This document shows, in pieces, positions 6,576 through 15,336 of a DNA stretch of 60,007 nt. Each line of letters starts with the position of its first letter. Within the stretch, counting starts at the first letter, position 1. The notes under the pieces are model-generated. The model saw nothing but the letters and a program-made list of their open reading frames with translations. It was not told where the DNA came from and searched no databases. Origin of the DNA: Betaproteobacteria bacterium RIFCSPLOWO2_12_FULL_62_58 (GTDB lineage Bacteria; Pseudomonadota; Gammaproteobacteria; Burkholderiales; SG8-41); NCBI GenBank assembly GCA_001772005.1, contig MERI01000168.1, forward strand, positions 1 to 60,007, in the 5' to 3' direction. The translations under genes were made by a program, and so were the position numbers.

Positions 6576-7316
6576 CTAGCGAGCCGGGCCGAGGCGCCCG
6601 ACGAACGGCAGCTTCAACGCCGGGGAGAACGGATCGACCCCGAGCGACAGGCCGAGCACGTTGATCTCCAGACCCTCGATGCCGCTCGCCAGCACGCCGA
6701 GCAGGCCGTAGAGCGACACCTGAAAGCCGCTGCCGCTGGGCGCCGCCGCCACCAGCCTGTCGCGGAGATAGTCTTTGCCGATCGCGGTCGGCGGCAGGTC
6801 GATCGCGAGTTCAGGCACCGCGCGGCCGACCCAGGCGGTAAAGGTGTTGGAATTGGGTCCCGGCCAGACCGTGTATTCCCCGCCGTAAGGATAGTCGCGG
6901 GCGGCCTTGCCGATGCGTTCGATCAGCGCGTCAACGCCGTCTCCGCGCTTATCGGCCAGCAGCTCGGGCGCATTTCCGAACCAGCGCTCATCGGGCACGC
7001 GTTCCCGGATCACTACCGCCGAATCGTTCGAGCGCAATCGCCAGCCGATGAGTTCGTAGGTCGTATAAGCCCTGGCGCCGGTCGGCTTGACTGCGATCCA
7101 GGTGTGGATGCCGATATAGCCGCGCCAACCCCAGGTGCGGGCGCCGTAAACCTGGACGACGGCCTCCGAGGTGGCGGCCGGATCGGGCGCCAGGCCGACC
7201 GGCTCGCGACTCGCGGTGCGCCAATCCTGCGCCACTGCATTGGCGCCCGGTGCGACCGCGAGCGCCATGATGCAGAAGGATAAGCAGAAAAGCCGGATGC
7301 GGCGGTGTATTTTCAT
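6576..7316 (-). CDS. Secreted DUF3750-family protein
   Basis: A 246-residue protein. The ATG at 7316 is chosen because it starts a signal peptide (basic KIHRRIR, hydrophobic core, ANAVAQ). The mature part has the DUF3750 pattern: VVQVYGARTWGWRGYIGIHTW, a tyrosine/tryptophan-rich middle (YELIGWRL), YPYGGEYTVWPGPNSNTF and a C-terminal LGLSLGVDPF. No biochemical role is established for the family. It lies convergent to nothing and 137 bp downstream of the diguanylate cyclase on the same strand. Confidence 0.8.
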   Translation of the reverse strand: MKIHRRIRLFCLSFCIMALAVAPGANAVAQDWRTASREPVGLAPDPAATSEAVVQVYGARTWGWRGYIGIHTWIAVKPTGARAYTTYELIGWRLRSNDSAVVIRERVPDERWFGNAPELLADKRGDGVDALIERIGKAARDYPYGGEYTVWPGPNSNTFTAWVGRAVPELAIDLPPTAIGKDYLRDRLVAAAPSGSGFQVSLYGLLGVLASGIEGLEINVLGLSLGVDPFSPALKLPFVGRLGPAR

Positions 7317-7453
7317 GTCCTGTTGTTCGGCAAGCAATAGCGCGCAGAGTTCCGGCGGGCATGGGTATTGGATCACTGGGGCGGCACAGCGCAACCCGCT
7401 TACAGGGGGTTGGTGTAATTCGCGATACGCGAACCGGGACAACGCGCGCAGCG

Positions 7454-8341
7454 TCATTCCGCTACCAAACTGCTGCGCCCGGATCGCCTTGCCTTGTACA
7501 TCAGATCATCCGCGCGGCGGACGAGCGTGTCCGCATCTTCCTCGCCCTCGAACTGGCACACCCCAAAGCTGCAGGTGACCCGGGCGACAGTGTCGAAGCT
7601 CGCGGTGGCGATGCTCGTCCGCAGGCGTTCCGCCAAGGTGACGGCCTTCCGCAGACTGGTGTTGGGAGTGATGATGAGAAATTCCTCTCCCCCGTAGCGA
7701 GCAAGCCGGTCGAGGCCGCGCAGCTCCTCGCGCACGAGTTCCGAGATGGCGACCAGGACGCGGTCACCGGCCGCGTGACCGTGGTCGTCGTTGATCTCCT
7801 TGAAATGATCGACGTCAAACATGATCACCGACAGCGGGTCTCCATAGCGCCGCACCCGATGGATCTCGGTTTCGAGAAAGTCGTAAAGCGATCTCCGGGT
7901 ATAGGCGTTGGTGAGGAGATCGCGATCCGCCATTCCACGCAATTTTTCCTCGAAGCGTTTGCGCTCGGTAACGTCATGATTGACGCTGATCGCGCCGACG
8001 ATGCCGCCTTGTTCATCGCGGATCGGCATTGCCGAGTTAAGGATGATTTTGCGGGCGCCATCAAAGCATTCGATTTCCACTTCCTCGTCGATCGAGATCT
8101 CTCCGCTGCGGATGGCGCGCGCGGCGGCCCATTCTTCCGCCTCGACACGTCTGCCGTTGGCGACCCACCAGCCCTTGTATTCGCCTAACTGGTCGACCCC
8201 GACGTAGCGCGCGCCACCCCAGATGCGCTGGCCGGCGAGATTGCCGTAGAGGATTTTGCCGGCTTTATCCATGAACCAGACACCCACCGGCAGCATGTCG
8301 ACGACTTTCTGCAGCACATCGATGCGATCGAGAAGCGACAT
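7454..8341 (-). CDS. PAS-GGDEF diguanylate cyclase
   Basis: A 295-residue soluble protein. Residues about 8-125 form a PAS domain (LPVGVWFMDKAGKILYGN, ending VNHDVTERK), and residues about 138-290 form a GGDEF domain with DRDLLTNAYTRR, FDVDHFKEIND and an intact GGEEF signature (217-221). RGLD at 208-211, five residues before GGEEF, is the product-inhibition I-site. It should make cyclic di-GMP from two GTP under control of a PAS-bound signal. The gene for a small secreted protein lies 15 bp upstream in the same orientation, probably co-transcribed. Confidence 0.92.
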   Translation of the reverse strand: MSLLDRIDVLQKVVDMLPVGVWFMDKAGKILYGNLAGQRIWGGARYVGVDQLGEYKGWWVANGRRVEAEEWAAARAIRSGEISIDEEVEIECFDGARKIILNSAMPIRDEQGGIVGAISVNHDVTERKRFEEKLRGMADRDLLTNAYTRRSLYDFLETEIHRVRRYGDPLSVIMFDVDHFKEINDDHGHAAGDRVLVAISELVREELRGLDRLARYGGEEFLIITPNTSLRKAVTLAERLRTSIATASFDTVARVTCSFGVCQFEGEEDADTLVRRADDLMYKARRSGRSSLVAE

Positions 8342-8356
8342 GGAAAGGCCCCTCCT

Positions 8357-8650
8357 TCAGTCCTTGGTTCTGACGAGAACGGCTTCGACCGCTTCCAAGG
8401 GCACGACCGCGTCGAAGAACTCCTTTCCGGCAACAGCGCCCAATTGCACCAGCTTGCCGGTGACATTGTGGACGGTGCCGGTGATCTCCTGACCGGAGCG
8501 CACGCGCACCGTCACCCGCTTGTCCTTTTGCGCGGCCAACACCGTTTCGACCGAGTCGGTCGCCGCAATCCGAAGTTCGGCGCTGGCCGCCGGAACGGCG
8601 GTGCCGGCGAGCGCTGCGCCGAGCAAGAACACCGGAATCATATTTCGCAT
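8357..8650 (-). CDS. Small secreted protein with an Sm-like fold pattern
   Basis: The ATG at 8650 has GGGAG upstream and starts a signal peptide (NMIPVFLLGAALAG, cleavage after ASA). The 97-residue product has a mature part of about 73 residues whose strands VTVRVRSGQEITGTVHNVT, LVQLGAV and VVPLEAVEAVLVRTKD resemble an LSM/SH3-like barrel. I recognise no named family. Its position 15 bp before the diguanylate cyclase suggests a shared transcript. Confidence 0.7.
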   Translation of the reverse strand: MRNMIPVFLLGAALAGTAVPAASAELRIAATDSVETVLAAQKDKRVTVRVRSGQEITGTVHNVTGKLVQLGAVAGKEFFDAVVPLEAVEAVLVRTKD

Positions 8651-8868
8651 GTTGGTTTTCTCCCGTTGTGAAATTGCGATCGGTTCAGAGCTATCGCTCT
8701 GCGATTTCTCCAGTCCGCTTGAGGTTGACGCAGCAATATCGTGCGCTTCGCGGGCCGCCTTCGCAAGCCGCGGGAACCGTGCCCGCTCGTCACCCAAAAC
8801 CCGGGCGCCGCGGAAATATGGTTACAATTGCGGCTGTCATATCCACCCATCAATCCGCGGAGCGCATC

Positions 8869-9387
8869 ATGACTCAATCACAGGAAGGCAGTCTCAGCCC
8901 GGAGACTGTCCTTCAGGAAATGAAAAAAAACGGCGTCACGCACGTGGTCTGGCTGCCCGACAGCGAGACCAACTGGCTGTATCTGCTGATGAAGGCCGAC
9001 CCGTCGCTTACGCTTGTTGCGGTAGCCCGTGAAGGGCTGGCATTTTCCGCCGCTGCCGGAATATCCGCGGGCGGAAAAACACCCGCCATCCTCGTCCAGA
9101 ATACCGGCTTGATGGAATCAGGGGACTCGCTTCGGGGTTGGGCGCTGGGGCTGAACATCCCGGTGGTGCTCATCGTCGGTTACCGCGGTTGGACGCGTCA
9201 CGGCGTCACGCAGGATACCGCCGCCACCTACACCGAACGATTCCTTAATGCCTTCGGCATCAATTACTACCTGGTCGAAAACAACGCTGACGCGTCGCGC
9301 ATCTCGGTGGCATTTGAAGAGGCGAAGAAGACGAAGAAACCGGTCGCCGTGCTTGTCGGCGATGAATACCACGGCTTCAACCGGTAG
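8869..9387 (+). CDS. Thiamine-diphosphate enzyme, PYR-domain (alpha) subunit
   Basis: A 172-residue protein comparable to the alpha half of sulfopyruvate or phosphonopyruvate decarboxylase. It has VWLPDSETNWL, then AREGLAFSAAAGISAGG with the catalytic-type Glu of ThDP enzymes, QNTGLMESGDSLRGW, and a closing KKTKKPVAVLV. This is the pyrimidine-binding domain only; the diphosphate-binding domain is encoded by the next gene 10 bp downstream. The pair would decarboxylate a 2-oxo acid; substrate is unknown. ATG 8869 is preferred over upstream in-frame starts because homology begins there. Confidence 0.82.
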   Translation: MTQSQEGSLSPETVLQEMKKNGVTHVVWLPDSETNWLYLLMKADPSLTLVAVAREGLAFSAAAGISAGGKTPAILVQNTGLMESGDSLRGWALGLNIPVVLIVGYRGWTRHGVTQDTAATYTERFLNAFGINYYLVENNADASRISVAFEEAKKTKKPVAVLVGDEYHGFNR

Positions 9388-9397
9388 GAGACGCGCC

Positions 9398-9985
9398 ATG
9401 TTCGAAACGGCGGAAATGTTCAAGATTTTCCAGAAATACCGCGGCGACGCCGTCGTGGTTCCGGGCCGGGGCGGCCGTCACTGGATTCATATCAGCACGA
9501 AGCCCAACCGGGATGTCCCTCTGGGCGACCCCGCCATGGGCGGCCACGCATCGTTTGCCCTGGGTCTCGCGCTGGCGCGCCCGCAGAACAAGGTGGTCGT
9601 CTTCGATTCCGAAGGCGACTTGCTGATGGGACTGGGGGTGCTGGCGACCGTCGGGGAGCAGCAGCCGAAAAACTTCTATCACTTCATGCTCGACAACGAA
9701 TGCTACGCCACTACCGGGGGGCAGCCCGTCCCCAACGCCAGGAACGTTGCCTACGACGTCATTGCGCGTGGAGCCGGTTATCCGCGCGCCTTCGCTTTTG
9801 ACAACCTCGAAAGCTTCGCCATCAACATCGAGGCGATACTGACCCAGCCCGGCCCGGTATTCGTCGCGATGAAGGTTCTTCCCGAGGTGGAGAACAAGCC
9901 CATCGGCCAGCGCAAGCGATGGCAGACCCGCACCCGGGAGCAAGTGCTGAAGGACCTGCGGCAAGAGTTGGGTATCACCAACTAA
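9398..9985 (+). CDS. Thiamine-diphosphate enzyme, PP-domain (beta) subunit
   Basis: A 195-residue partner of the preceding subunit. GDPAMGGHASFALGLALA and the ThDP/Mg motif DSEGDLLMGLG...LDNECYATTGG (GD followed about 27 residues later by N) show the diphosphate-binding domain of the sulfopyruvate/phosphonopyruvate decarboxylase type. ATG 9398 follows GGAG. Together the two genes make one split ThDP enzyme. The Bug receptor 80 bp downstream hints that the substrate or its precursor is an imported carboxylate; that link is inference. Confidence 0.85.
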   Translation: MFETAEMFKIFQKYRGDAVVVPGRGGRHWIHISTKPNRDVPLGDPAMGGHASFALGLALARPQNKVVVFDSEGDLLMGLGVLATVGEQQPKNFYHFMLDNECYATTGGQPVPNARNVAYDVIARGAGYPRAFAFDNLESFAINIEAILTQPGPVFVAMKVLPEVENKPIGQRKRWQTRTREQVLKDLRQELGITN

Positions 9986-10065
9986 ACTTGTCCCGGCTTC
10001 CCGGAAAAGCTTGCATGCGCCGGCCTGGACCCGTGCCGTATTTCGCCAACCGTTGGGAGGATGCT

Positions 10066-11055
10066 ATGAAAGTGGTGCTCCACAGGCATGTCCTCGCGCG
10101 CTGTGTGCTCGGCGCATGTTTCGCCGCGGCAGTCTCGGGCGCATACGCGCAACAGAATTATCCAACGCGTCCGGTGCGGCTGATCGTGCCGCTCGCGCCG
10201 GGCGGGCCGAGCGACATTCTGGCGCGCACGATGGCCCAGAAAATGACCGAGGGGCTCAAGCAAACGGTCGTGGTGGATAACCGGACGGGCGCGGGCGGGA
10301 CCATCGGCACCGACATCGCCGCCAAGTCTCCTGCCGATGGCTACACCATGCTGTTGATCGGCGTGGCCACCCTCACCATCAACGCCAGCTTGTATCCGAA
10401 GCTGCCTTACGACACGCTGAAGGATCTCACGCCGGTGACGATACTTGCCGCCGCGCCGTATATGCTGACGGTCCATCCCTCGCTGCCCGTGAAGACGGCG
10501 AAGCAGCTTATCGCGCTGGCCAAAGCGCGGCCGAAGGAGCTCAACTATGCCTCGGGCGGCACCGGCACGGGACCGCAAATGGCGATGGAGCTCGTGATAT
10601 TGCAGACCGGCATGAGCATGACGCATATCCCGTACAAGGGCACGGGCCCCGCGCTCACCGAGATGATCGCGGGACAGGTGCAGGTGGGAATGTTCAACAT
10701 GATCGCCGCGCTCCCGGTCGTGCAGTCCGGAAGGCTGCGGGCCCTTTCCGTCAGCGGGGCGCGGCGCTCCAGCAAAGTTCCGGATATTCCCACCCTGGCC
10801 GAGGACGGCATCCGGGGATTCGAAGATCCGGTCGGCCACATGATCGTGGTGCCGGCGGCGACGCCCAAGAACATCGTCGCCCGGCTGCACCAGGAAATGA
10901 TCAAGGCGCTGCAGTCGGCGGACGTGAAGTCGCGTCTCGAGCAGGAAGGCGCCGAGATCATCGGCAATACGCCGGAGCAGGCCGCGGCCATCGTTCGGAC
11001 CGAGATCGAGAAATGGGCGAAGGTCATACGCGAAACCGGAATCCGCGCGAACTAG
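10066..11055 (+). CDS. Bug-family (TctC-like) periplasmic solute receptor
   Basis: A 329-residue protein with a signal peptide (residues 1-27, ending SGAYAQ), then YPTRPVRLIVPLAPGGPSDILAR, VDNRTGAGGTIGTD, YASGGTGTGPQMAME and HIPYKGTGPALTEM, all standard Bug-receptor landmarks. ATG 10066 is chosen for its GGGAGG ribosome site and because the signal peptide starts there. It is clearly paralogous to, but different from, the receptor at 4383. It probably belongs to one transcription unit with the split ThDP enzyme. Confidence 0.92.
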   Translation: MKVVLHRHVLARCVLGACFAAAVSGAYAQQNYPTRPVRLIVPLAPGGPSDILARTMAQKMTEGLKQTVVVDNRTGAGGTIGTDIAAKSPADGYTMLLIGVATLTINASLYPKLPYDTLKDLTPVTILAAAPYMLTVHPSLPVKTAKQLIALAKARPKELNYASGGTGTGPQMAMELVILQTGMSMTHIPYKGTGPALTEMIAGQVQVGMFNMIAALPVVQSGRLRALSVSGARRSSKVPDIPTLAEDGIRGFEDPVGHMIVVPAATPKNIVARLHQEMIKALQSADVKSRLEQEGAEIIGNTPEQAAAIVRTEIEKWAKVIRETGIRAN

Positions 11056-11064
11056 GCAAGCCGA

Positions 11065-11096
11065 GCGCCGCGAGCTGTTGTCGGCGCCTATCTTTT
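11065..11096 (+). terminator. Weak terminator between Bug receptor and glnS
   Basis: GCGCCG (11065-11070) and CGGCGC (11082-11087) form a 6-bp stem followed by CTATCTTTT. The converging glnS stop lies in its tail. Confidence 0.35.
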
Positions 11097-12875
11097 CGGC
11101 GCGGCCGACCAGGAATCGCGCAGCGTCACCGCGCGGTTGAAAACGGGCGCGCCGGGCTTCGAATCGCGCAGATCGGCAACGAAGTAACCGTGGCGCTCGA
11201 ACTGGAAGCGCTCTTCGAGCTTCGCGTTCTTCACAGCCGGCTCGAGTCGCGCCGTGATGATCTTCTTTGAATCGGGATTCAGGTCTTCCAGAAAGTCCCG
11301 CTCTGCGCCCGGATTCGGAACCTTGAATAAGCGGTCGTAGAGCCGCACTTCGGCGGTGCAGGCGTGTCTTGCCGATATCCAGTGGATGTTGCCTTTGACC
11401 TTGACCTTGTCCGCGCCCGGCGTGCCTGATTTGGTGTCGGGGGCGTATTCGCAGTGCACGGCGGTGACATTGCCCCGCGCGTCCTTTTCGCATCCGGTGC
11501 ACTTGACGACGTAGCCGTAGCGCAGGCGCACGCTGTTGCCCGGGAACAGGCGAAAGTAGCCTTTGGGCGGAGTTTCCGTGAAGTCTTCGCGCTCGATCCA
11601 CAGTTCATTCGAGAACGGCACCACGCGCTTGCCCAGTTCGGGTTTTTGCGGATGGTTGGGCGCGTGGCATTCCTCCTCCTGGTTCTCGGGGTAGTTGTCG
11701 ATCACGAGCTTCACCGGGTCGAGCACCGCGATGCGCCGCTCGGCGCGCTGGTTCAAGTCCTCGCGCACGCAGTCTTCGAGGACGGAATAGTCGATCCACG
11801 AATCGGCTTTGGAGACGCCGATGCGCTCGGCGAAGAGGTGAAAGCTCTCGGGCGTGTAGCCGCGGCGCCGCGCGCCGACCAGCGTCGGCATGCGCGGGTC
11901 GTCCCAGCCGTCGACGTGCTTCTCCTCCACGAGCTGGATCAGCTTTCTCTTGGAGAGCACCACATAGGTGAGGTTGAGCCGCGCAAACTCGATCTGCTGT
12001 GGCAACGGCCGCTGCAACTGACCGCCTTCCGCGAGCCGTTCGTTGAACCAGTCGTAGAGCGGGCGATGATCCTCGAACTCCAGCGTGCAGATCGAGTGCG
12101 TGATGTTCTCCAGCGCGTCCGACACGCCGTGCGCCCAGTCATACGTCGGATAGATGCACCACTTATCTCCGGTGCGGTGGTGCGCCGCATGCCGGATGCG
12201 GTACATCGCCGGATCGCGAAGATTGATATTGGGCGAAGCCATGTCGATCTTCGCGCGCAGCACGTGTGCGCCGTCCGCGTGCGTGCCGCCGCGCATTTCG
12301 CGCAACAGGCGCAGGTTCTCCGCGGCGGGACGGTCGCGGTACGGGCTGTTCTTGCCGATCTCGGCAAACGAGCCGCGGTTAGCCCGCATCTCTTCCGCGC
12401 TCTGGCTGTCCACGTATGCGAGTCCGCGCTCGATCAGGTTCTCCGCAAAACCGTAGAGATGTTCGAAATAATCCGACGCGTAGTAAAGATGCCCGCCCCA
12501 GTCGAAGCCGAGCCATCTCACCGCATCGAGTATGGAATCGACGTACTCCTGCTCTTCTTTTTCCGGATTCGTGTCGTCGAAGCGCAGGTGGCAGAAGCCG
12601 CCGTAGTCGCGCGCCAACCCGAAGTTGAGACAGATCGACTTGGCGTGCCCGATGTGCAGGTAGCCGTTGGGTTCCGGGGGAAAGCGCGTGCGGATTTTGG
12701 CCGGGTCGGGCGGGGCGCCGGCATGCGTCGCAGCCGGACCGGGTTTGCCGCCCCAGGTGCGCGCGGCATGCTTGCCGGCCGCGAGGTCGGTTTCGATGAT
12801 GCTGCGAATGAAATTCGACGCGGACGGCGCCTGCGGCGCGGGTTTTTTTGATTTGATGGTCGAGGTGTCGGACAT
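11088..12875 (-). CDS. glnS: Glutaminyl-tRNA synthetase
   Basis: A 595-residue class I synthetase. RFPPEPNGYLHIGHAKS with the HIGH signature is at residues 74-77, FDDTNPEKE follows, and VVLSKRKL (about residue 306) is the KMSKS-type loop; the C-terminal half is the beta-barrel anticodon-binding part with NSVRLRYGYVV. It charges tRNA-Gln directly. The N-terminal 20 residues are a Lys/Pro/Ala extension before the conserved SNFIRSIIETDL. It is monocistronic here and convergent with the Bug receptor gene. Confidence 0.97.
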   Translation of the reverse strand: MSDTSTIKSKKPAPQAPSASNFIRSIIETDLAAGKHAARTWGGKPGPAATHAGAPPDPAKIRTRFPPEPNGYLHIGHAKSICLNFGLARDYGGFCHLRFDDTNPEKEEQEYVDSILDAVRWLGFDWGGHLYYASDYFEHLYGFAENLIERGLAYVDSQSAEEMRANRGSFAEIGKNSPYRDRPAAENLRLLREMRGGTHADGAHVLRAKIDMASPNINLRDPAMYRIRHAAHHRTGDKWCIYPTYDWAHGVSDALENITHSICTLEFEDHRPLYDWFNERLAEGGQLQRPLPQQIEFARLNLTYVVLSKRKLIQLVEEKHVDGWDDPRMPTLVGARRRGYTPESFHLFAERIGVSKADSWIDYSVLEDCVREDLNQRAERRIAVLDPVKLVIDNYPENQEEECHAPNHPQKPELGKRVVPFSNELWIEREDFTETPPKGYFRLFPGNSVRLRYGYVVKCTGCEKDARGNVTAVHCEYAPDTKSGTPGADKVKVKGNIHWISARHACTAEVRLYDRLFKVPNPGAERDFLEDLNPDSKKIITARLEPAVKNAKLEERFQFERHGYFVADLRDSKPGAPVFNRAVTLRDSWSAAPKR

Positions 12876-12899
12876 CGGGCTTTCCGGTAAAGCGCTATT

Positions 12900-13241
12900 T
12901 TAGCCCACGTCGTGAACCGGCCCAGGGGCCTGCGCGCGCTCGACCATGCCGTAGTCGCGCACGACGCTGGCAACGCGGATGCGGTATTCGGCGAAAATCT
13001 CCTCGCGCCCGCGCCGCTGCGCGTCGCGGTGGGCCGGGTGGCCGCGCCAGCGCGCGACCGCCGCCTCATCGCGCCAGAATGACAGCGACAGGATCTTGCC
13101 TTCGTGATAGAGGCTCGCGAAACGCTCGACCGAAATGAAGCCGTCGATCTTTTCCAGTTCGGCGCGGAGCTGTTGCGCTGTCGCGAGATAGTCCTTTTCA
13201 CGGCCGGGTTTAGGCTGTACTTCGAAGATCACGGCATACAT
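12900..13241 (-). CDS. ABM-domain (antibiotic biosynthesis monooxygenase-like) protein
   Basis: A 113-residue single-domain protein starting MYAVIFEVQPKPGREKDYLA. The central SVERFASLYHEGKILSLSFWRDEAAVARWRG matches the dimeric ferredoxin-like ABM fold, with the usual Trp-Arg-Asp segment and a His-rich HPAHRDAQRRG loop. Members include heme-degrading and quinone-modifying enzymes as well as many of unknown role, so no reaction is assigned. ATG 13241 is taken because homology starts there; longer in-frame starts exist upstream. It lies 24 bp upstream of glnS on the same strand. Confidence 0.8.
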   Translation of the reverse strand: MYAVIFEVQPKPGREKDYLATAQQLRAELEKIDGFISVERFASLYHEGKILSLSFWRDEAAVARWRGHPAHRDAQRRGREEIFAEYRIRVASVVRDYGMVERAQAPGPVHDVG

Positions 13242-13414
13242 TGGCGGGCTCCGTAGCGAGGGGAATACTGGGCGAAATGGATCGCGGGCGACTCGCGATC
13301 CCGTTTTCATGGCATTCTTCCTGTTTGCCGTCCAGCGCCGCATTGTGCCCGGAGACGGCCGCCGGACGGATTGGTTTTGCTAACCGGGCTGGTCGGTTAT
13401 TCTATACCTCCCGC

Positions 13415-14410
13415 ATGAAAGCCTTAACCTGCCGCGTCCTCAAATCGCTCGCCGACGGCGAATTCCATTCCGGACAAACGCTGGGGTGCGCGCTCGGCAT
13501 GTCGCGCGGGAGCGTGTGGCACGCGATGCGCGAACTCGACGCGGCGGGGCTCGAAATTTACAGGGTGCGCGGCCGCGGTTATCGGCTCCCGCAGCCGCTG
13601 TCGCTGCTCGACCGGGTGGAAGTGGAGCGCCATCTGGGACGCCACGCCGCGCGCTTTACGCTGGAAATCGCTGACAGCGTCGGCTCGACCAACACGCTGC
13701 TCGTGCGGCGCGCCGAAATCGGCGCGCCGAGCGCAACTGTAATCGCCGCCGAATGGCAGTCAGGTGGACGCGGCAGGCAGGGACGCGCCTGGCACGCCGG
13801 CATCGGCGGGGCGCTCACGTTTTCGCTGCTGTGGCGGTTTGCCCAAGGCGCGAGCGCTCTGGCGGGTTTGAGCCTGGCCGTGGGCGTGGCGCTCGCGCGC
13901 GCCATTGAGAAACTCGGCGTCGCCGATGCGGGCCTCAAGTGGCCCAACGATGTGCTGTGGCGGGGGCAAAAGCTCGCCGGCATCCTGATCGAGACGCAGG
14001 GCGATGCGCTGGGGCCCAGCCTGGCCGTGATCGGCGTCGGCGTCAACGTGCGTCTGTCGGACGCGGTGCGCAGCCGCATCGACCAGGAAGTGACGGACTT
14101 GGAGAGCGCCTGCGGCAGGACGCTCGACCGCAACGAGGTGCTTGCGCTGTTGCTGGTGGAGTTGAGTACTATGCTCGACACATTCACGCGCGAGGGGTTC
14201 GCGCCGCTGCGCGGCGAGTGGCAGCGCCGCCACGCGCATCAGGACCGGCGGGTGACGCTAATCTTGCCCGATGCGCAGCGTGAAAGCGGCATGGCGCGTG
14301 GCGTCGCGGAGGACGGTGCGCTGCTCGTGGAGACGCGAGCCGGCATGCGGCGCTACCACAGCGGCGAAATAAGCTTGCGGTCCACAAGACCGGCAAAGGG
14401 TGATGAGTGA
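13415..14410 (+). CDS. birA: Biotin protein ligase / biotin operon repressor
   Basis: A 331-residue protein with an N-terminal winged helix (LKSLADGEFHSGQTLGCALGMSRGSVWHAM). The catalytic domain carries SVGSTNT, the biotinyl-AMP loop GGRGRQGRAW (about residues 116-125), LKWPNDVLW and KLAGILIE, and is followed by the C-terminal SH3-like domain. It attaches biotin to carboxylase carrier protein, and the HTH suggests it also represses. The last codons and stop lie inside a GTGATGA heptamer array that separates it from coaX. Confidence 0.95.
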   Translation: MKALTCRVLKSLADGEFHSGQTLGCALGMSRGSVWHAMRELDAAGLEIYRVRGRGYRLPQPLSLLDRVEVERHLGRHAARFTLEIADSVGSTNTLLVRRAEIGAPSATVIAAEWQSGGRGRQGRAWHAGIGGALTFSLLWRFAQGASALAGLSLAVGVALARAIEKLGVADAGLKWPNDVLWRGQKLAGILIETQGDALGPSLAVIGVGVNVRLSDAVRSRIDQEVTDLESACGRTLDRNEVLALLLVELSTMLDTFTREGFAPLRGEWQRRHAHQDRRVTLILPDAQRESGMARGVAEDGALLVETRAGMRRYHSGEISLRSTRPAKGDE

Positions 14411-14427
14411 TGAGTGATGAGTGTACC
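14400..14427. repeat. Heptamer array GTGATGA at the birA-coaX junction
   Basis: Three exact GTGATGA units (14400, 14407, 14414) and a decayed fourth. The birA stop TGA (14408-14410) is within the second unit. Confidence 0.85.
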
Positions 14428-14452
14428 CCCATTACCCGATTACCATGACCGA

Positions 14453-15202
14453 ATGCGAATCTTAGCCATAGACGCCGGCAATACCCGCATCAAATGGGGT
14501 TGGTTTGACGGCCAACGCTGGGTTCAACAATCGTGGATACCCAGCGCGGAAGCCGGCAAGCTGGGGCCGGCGCTGGCGGCGCTACCGCTGCCCGACAGAA
14601 TCGTCATATCCAACGTCGCCGGCGGCGCCGTGCGGGAGCTGATCGCTACGGCGCTCAAGCCACTTCGCGTGGAGCCGCAGTGGATCAAGAGCGAGGCACA
14701 GCGGTGCGGCGTCAGAAGCAGTTACGGCGATCCGGCGCAACTCGGTTCGGACCGCTGGGCGGCATTGATCGGCGCATGGCACCTGTTTCACGGCCCGTGT
14801 GCGGTCGTCAACGCCGGCACCACCCTGACCGTCGATGCGCTGTCCGGCGAGGGCGTGTTTCTGGGGGGATTCATCGTGGCCGGGGTCGACCTCATGCGCG
14901 CCGCGCTCGCGCGCGACACCGCGCAGCTCAAGCTCCAGCCAGGACGGTTCACGTATTTCCCCGATTGCACCGCGGACGCCATCATGAGCGGCGCCATCAA
15001 CGCGCTCGCGGGCAGCATCGAGCGCATGCTGCGTTTCATGGCGGAAACCGGGCAGATCGCGCCGCTCATCGTGCTCTCGGGCGGCGCAGCCGCTTTCCTC
15101 GAGCCGCAGCTTAACGCGCGCGTCGAGGTCGTGGATAATCTGGTATTGGAAGGACTGGTATGCATCGCCCTCGACAGAAGCGGTGAACAAGTGAACGAGT
15201 GA
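14453..15202 (+). CDS. coaX: Type III pantothenate kinase
   Basis: A 249-residue ASKHA-fold kinase that makes 4'-phosphopantothenate, the first step of CoA synthesis. It has ILAIDAGNTRIKWG (phosphate-1 motif), the GSDRWAALIGA segment, NAGTTLTVDAL and GGFIVAG (phosphate-2 region), and a closing VLSGGAA adenosine motif. ATG 14453 starts directly at the conserved DAGNT strand. The pair birA-coaX is common in Betaproteobacteria. The C-terminal tail SGEQVNE and the stop codon are encoded by the octamer array at 15183. Confidence 0.95.
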   Translation: MRILAIDAGNTRIKWGWFDGQRWVQQSWIPSAEAGKLGPALAALPLPDRIVISNVAGGAVRELIATALKPLRVEPQWIKSEAQRCGVRSSYGDPAQLGSDRWAALIGAWHLFHGPCAVVNAGTTLTVDALSGEGVFLGGFIVAGVDLMRAALARDTAQLKLQPGRFTYFPDCTADAIMSGAINALAGSIERMLRFMAETGQIAPLIVLSGGAAAFLEPQLNARVEVVDNLVLEGLVCIALDRSGEQVNE

Positions 15203-15327
15203 ACGCGTGAACGCGTGAACCCCCTCACCCGAGCCCGACCCCCTCGCCCGCTACGCAGGCTCTCCCCCGGCAGTCCGGGGAGAGGGTGCTTGTTTAGTCA
15301 CCCGTTCACCCGTTCACTCGTTCACGG
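15183..15327. repeat. Inverted octamer arrays with a central REP-like hairpin
   Basis: GTGAACAA, GTGAACGA, GTGAACGC, GTGAACGC (15183-15220) face GTTCACCC, GTTCACTC, GTTCACGG (15304-15327). Between them is CTCTCCCCCGG-CAGT-CCGGGGAGAG (15260-15284), a strong stem with one bulged C. It spans the coaX stop and the whole gap to the SPOR gene. Confidence 0.85.
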
Positions 15328-15336
15328 GTTTCACGT

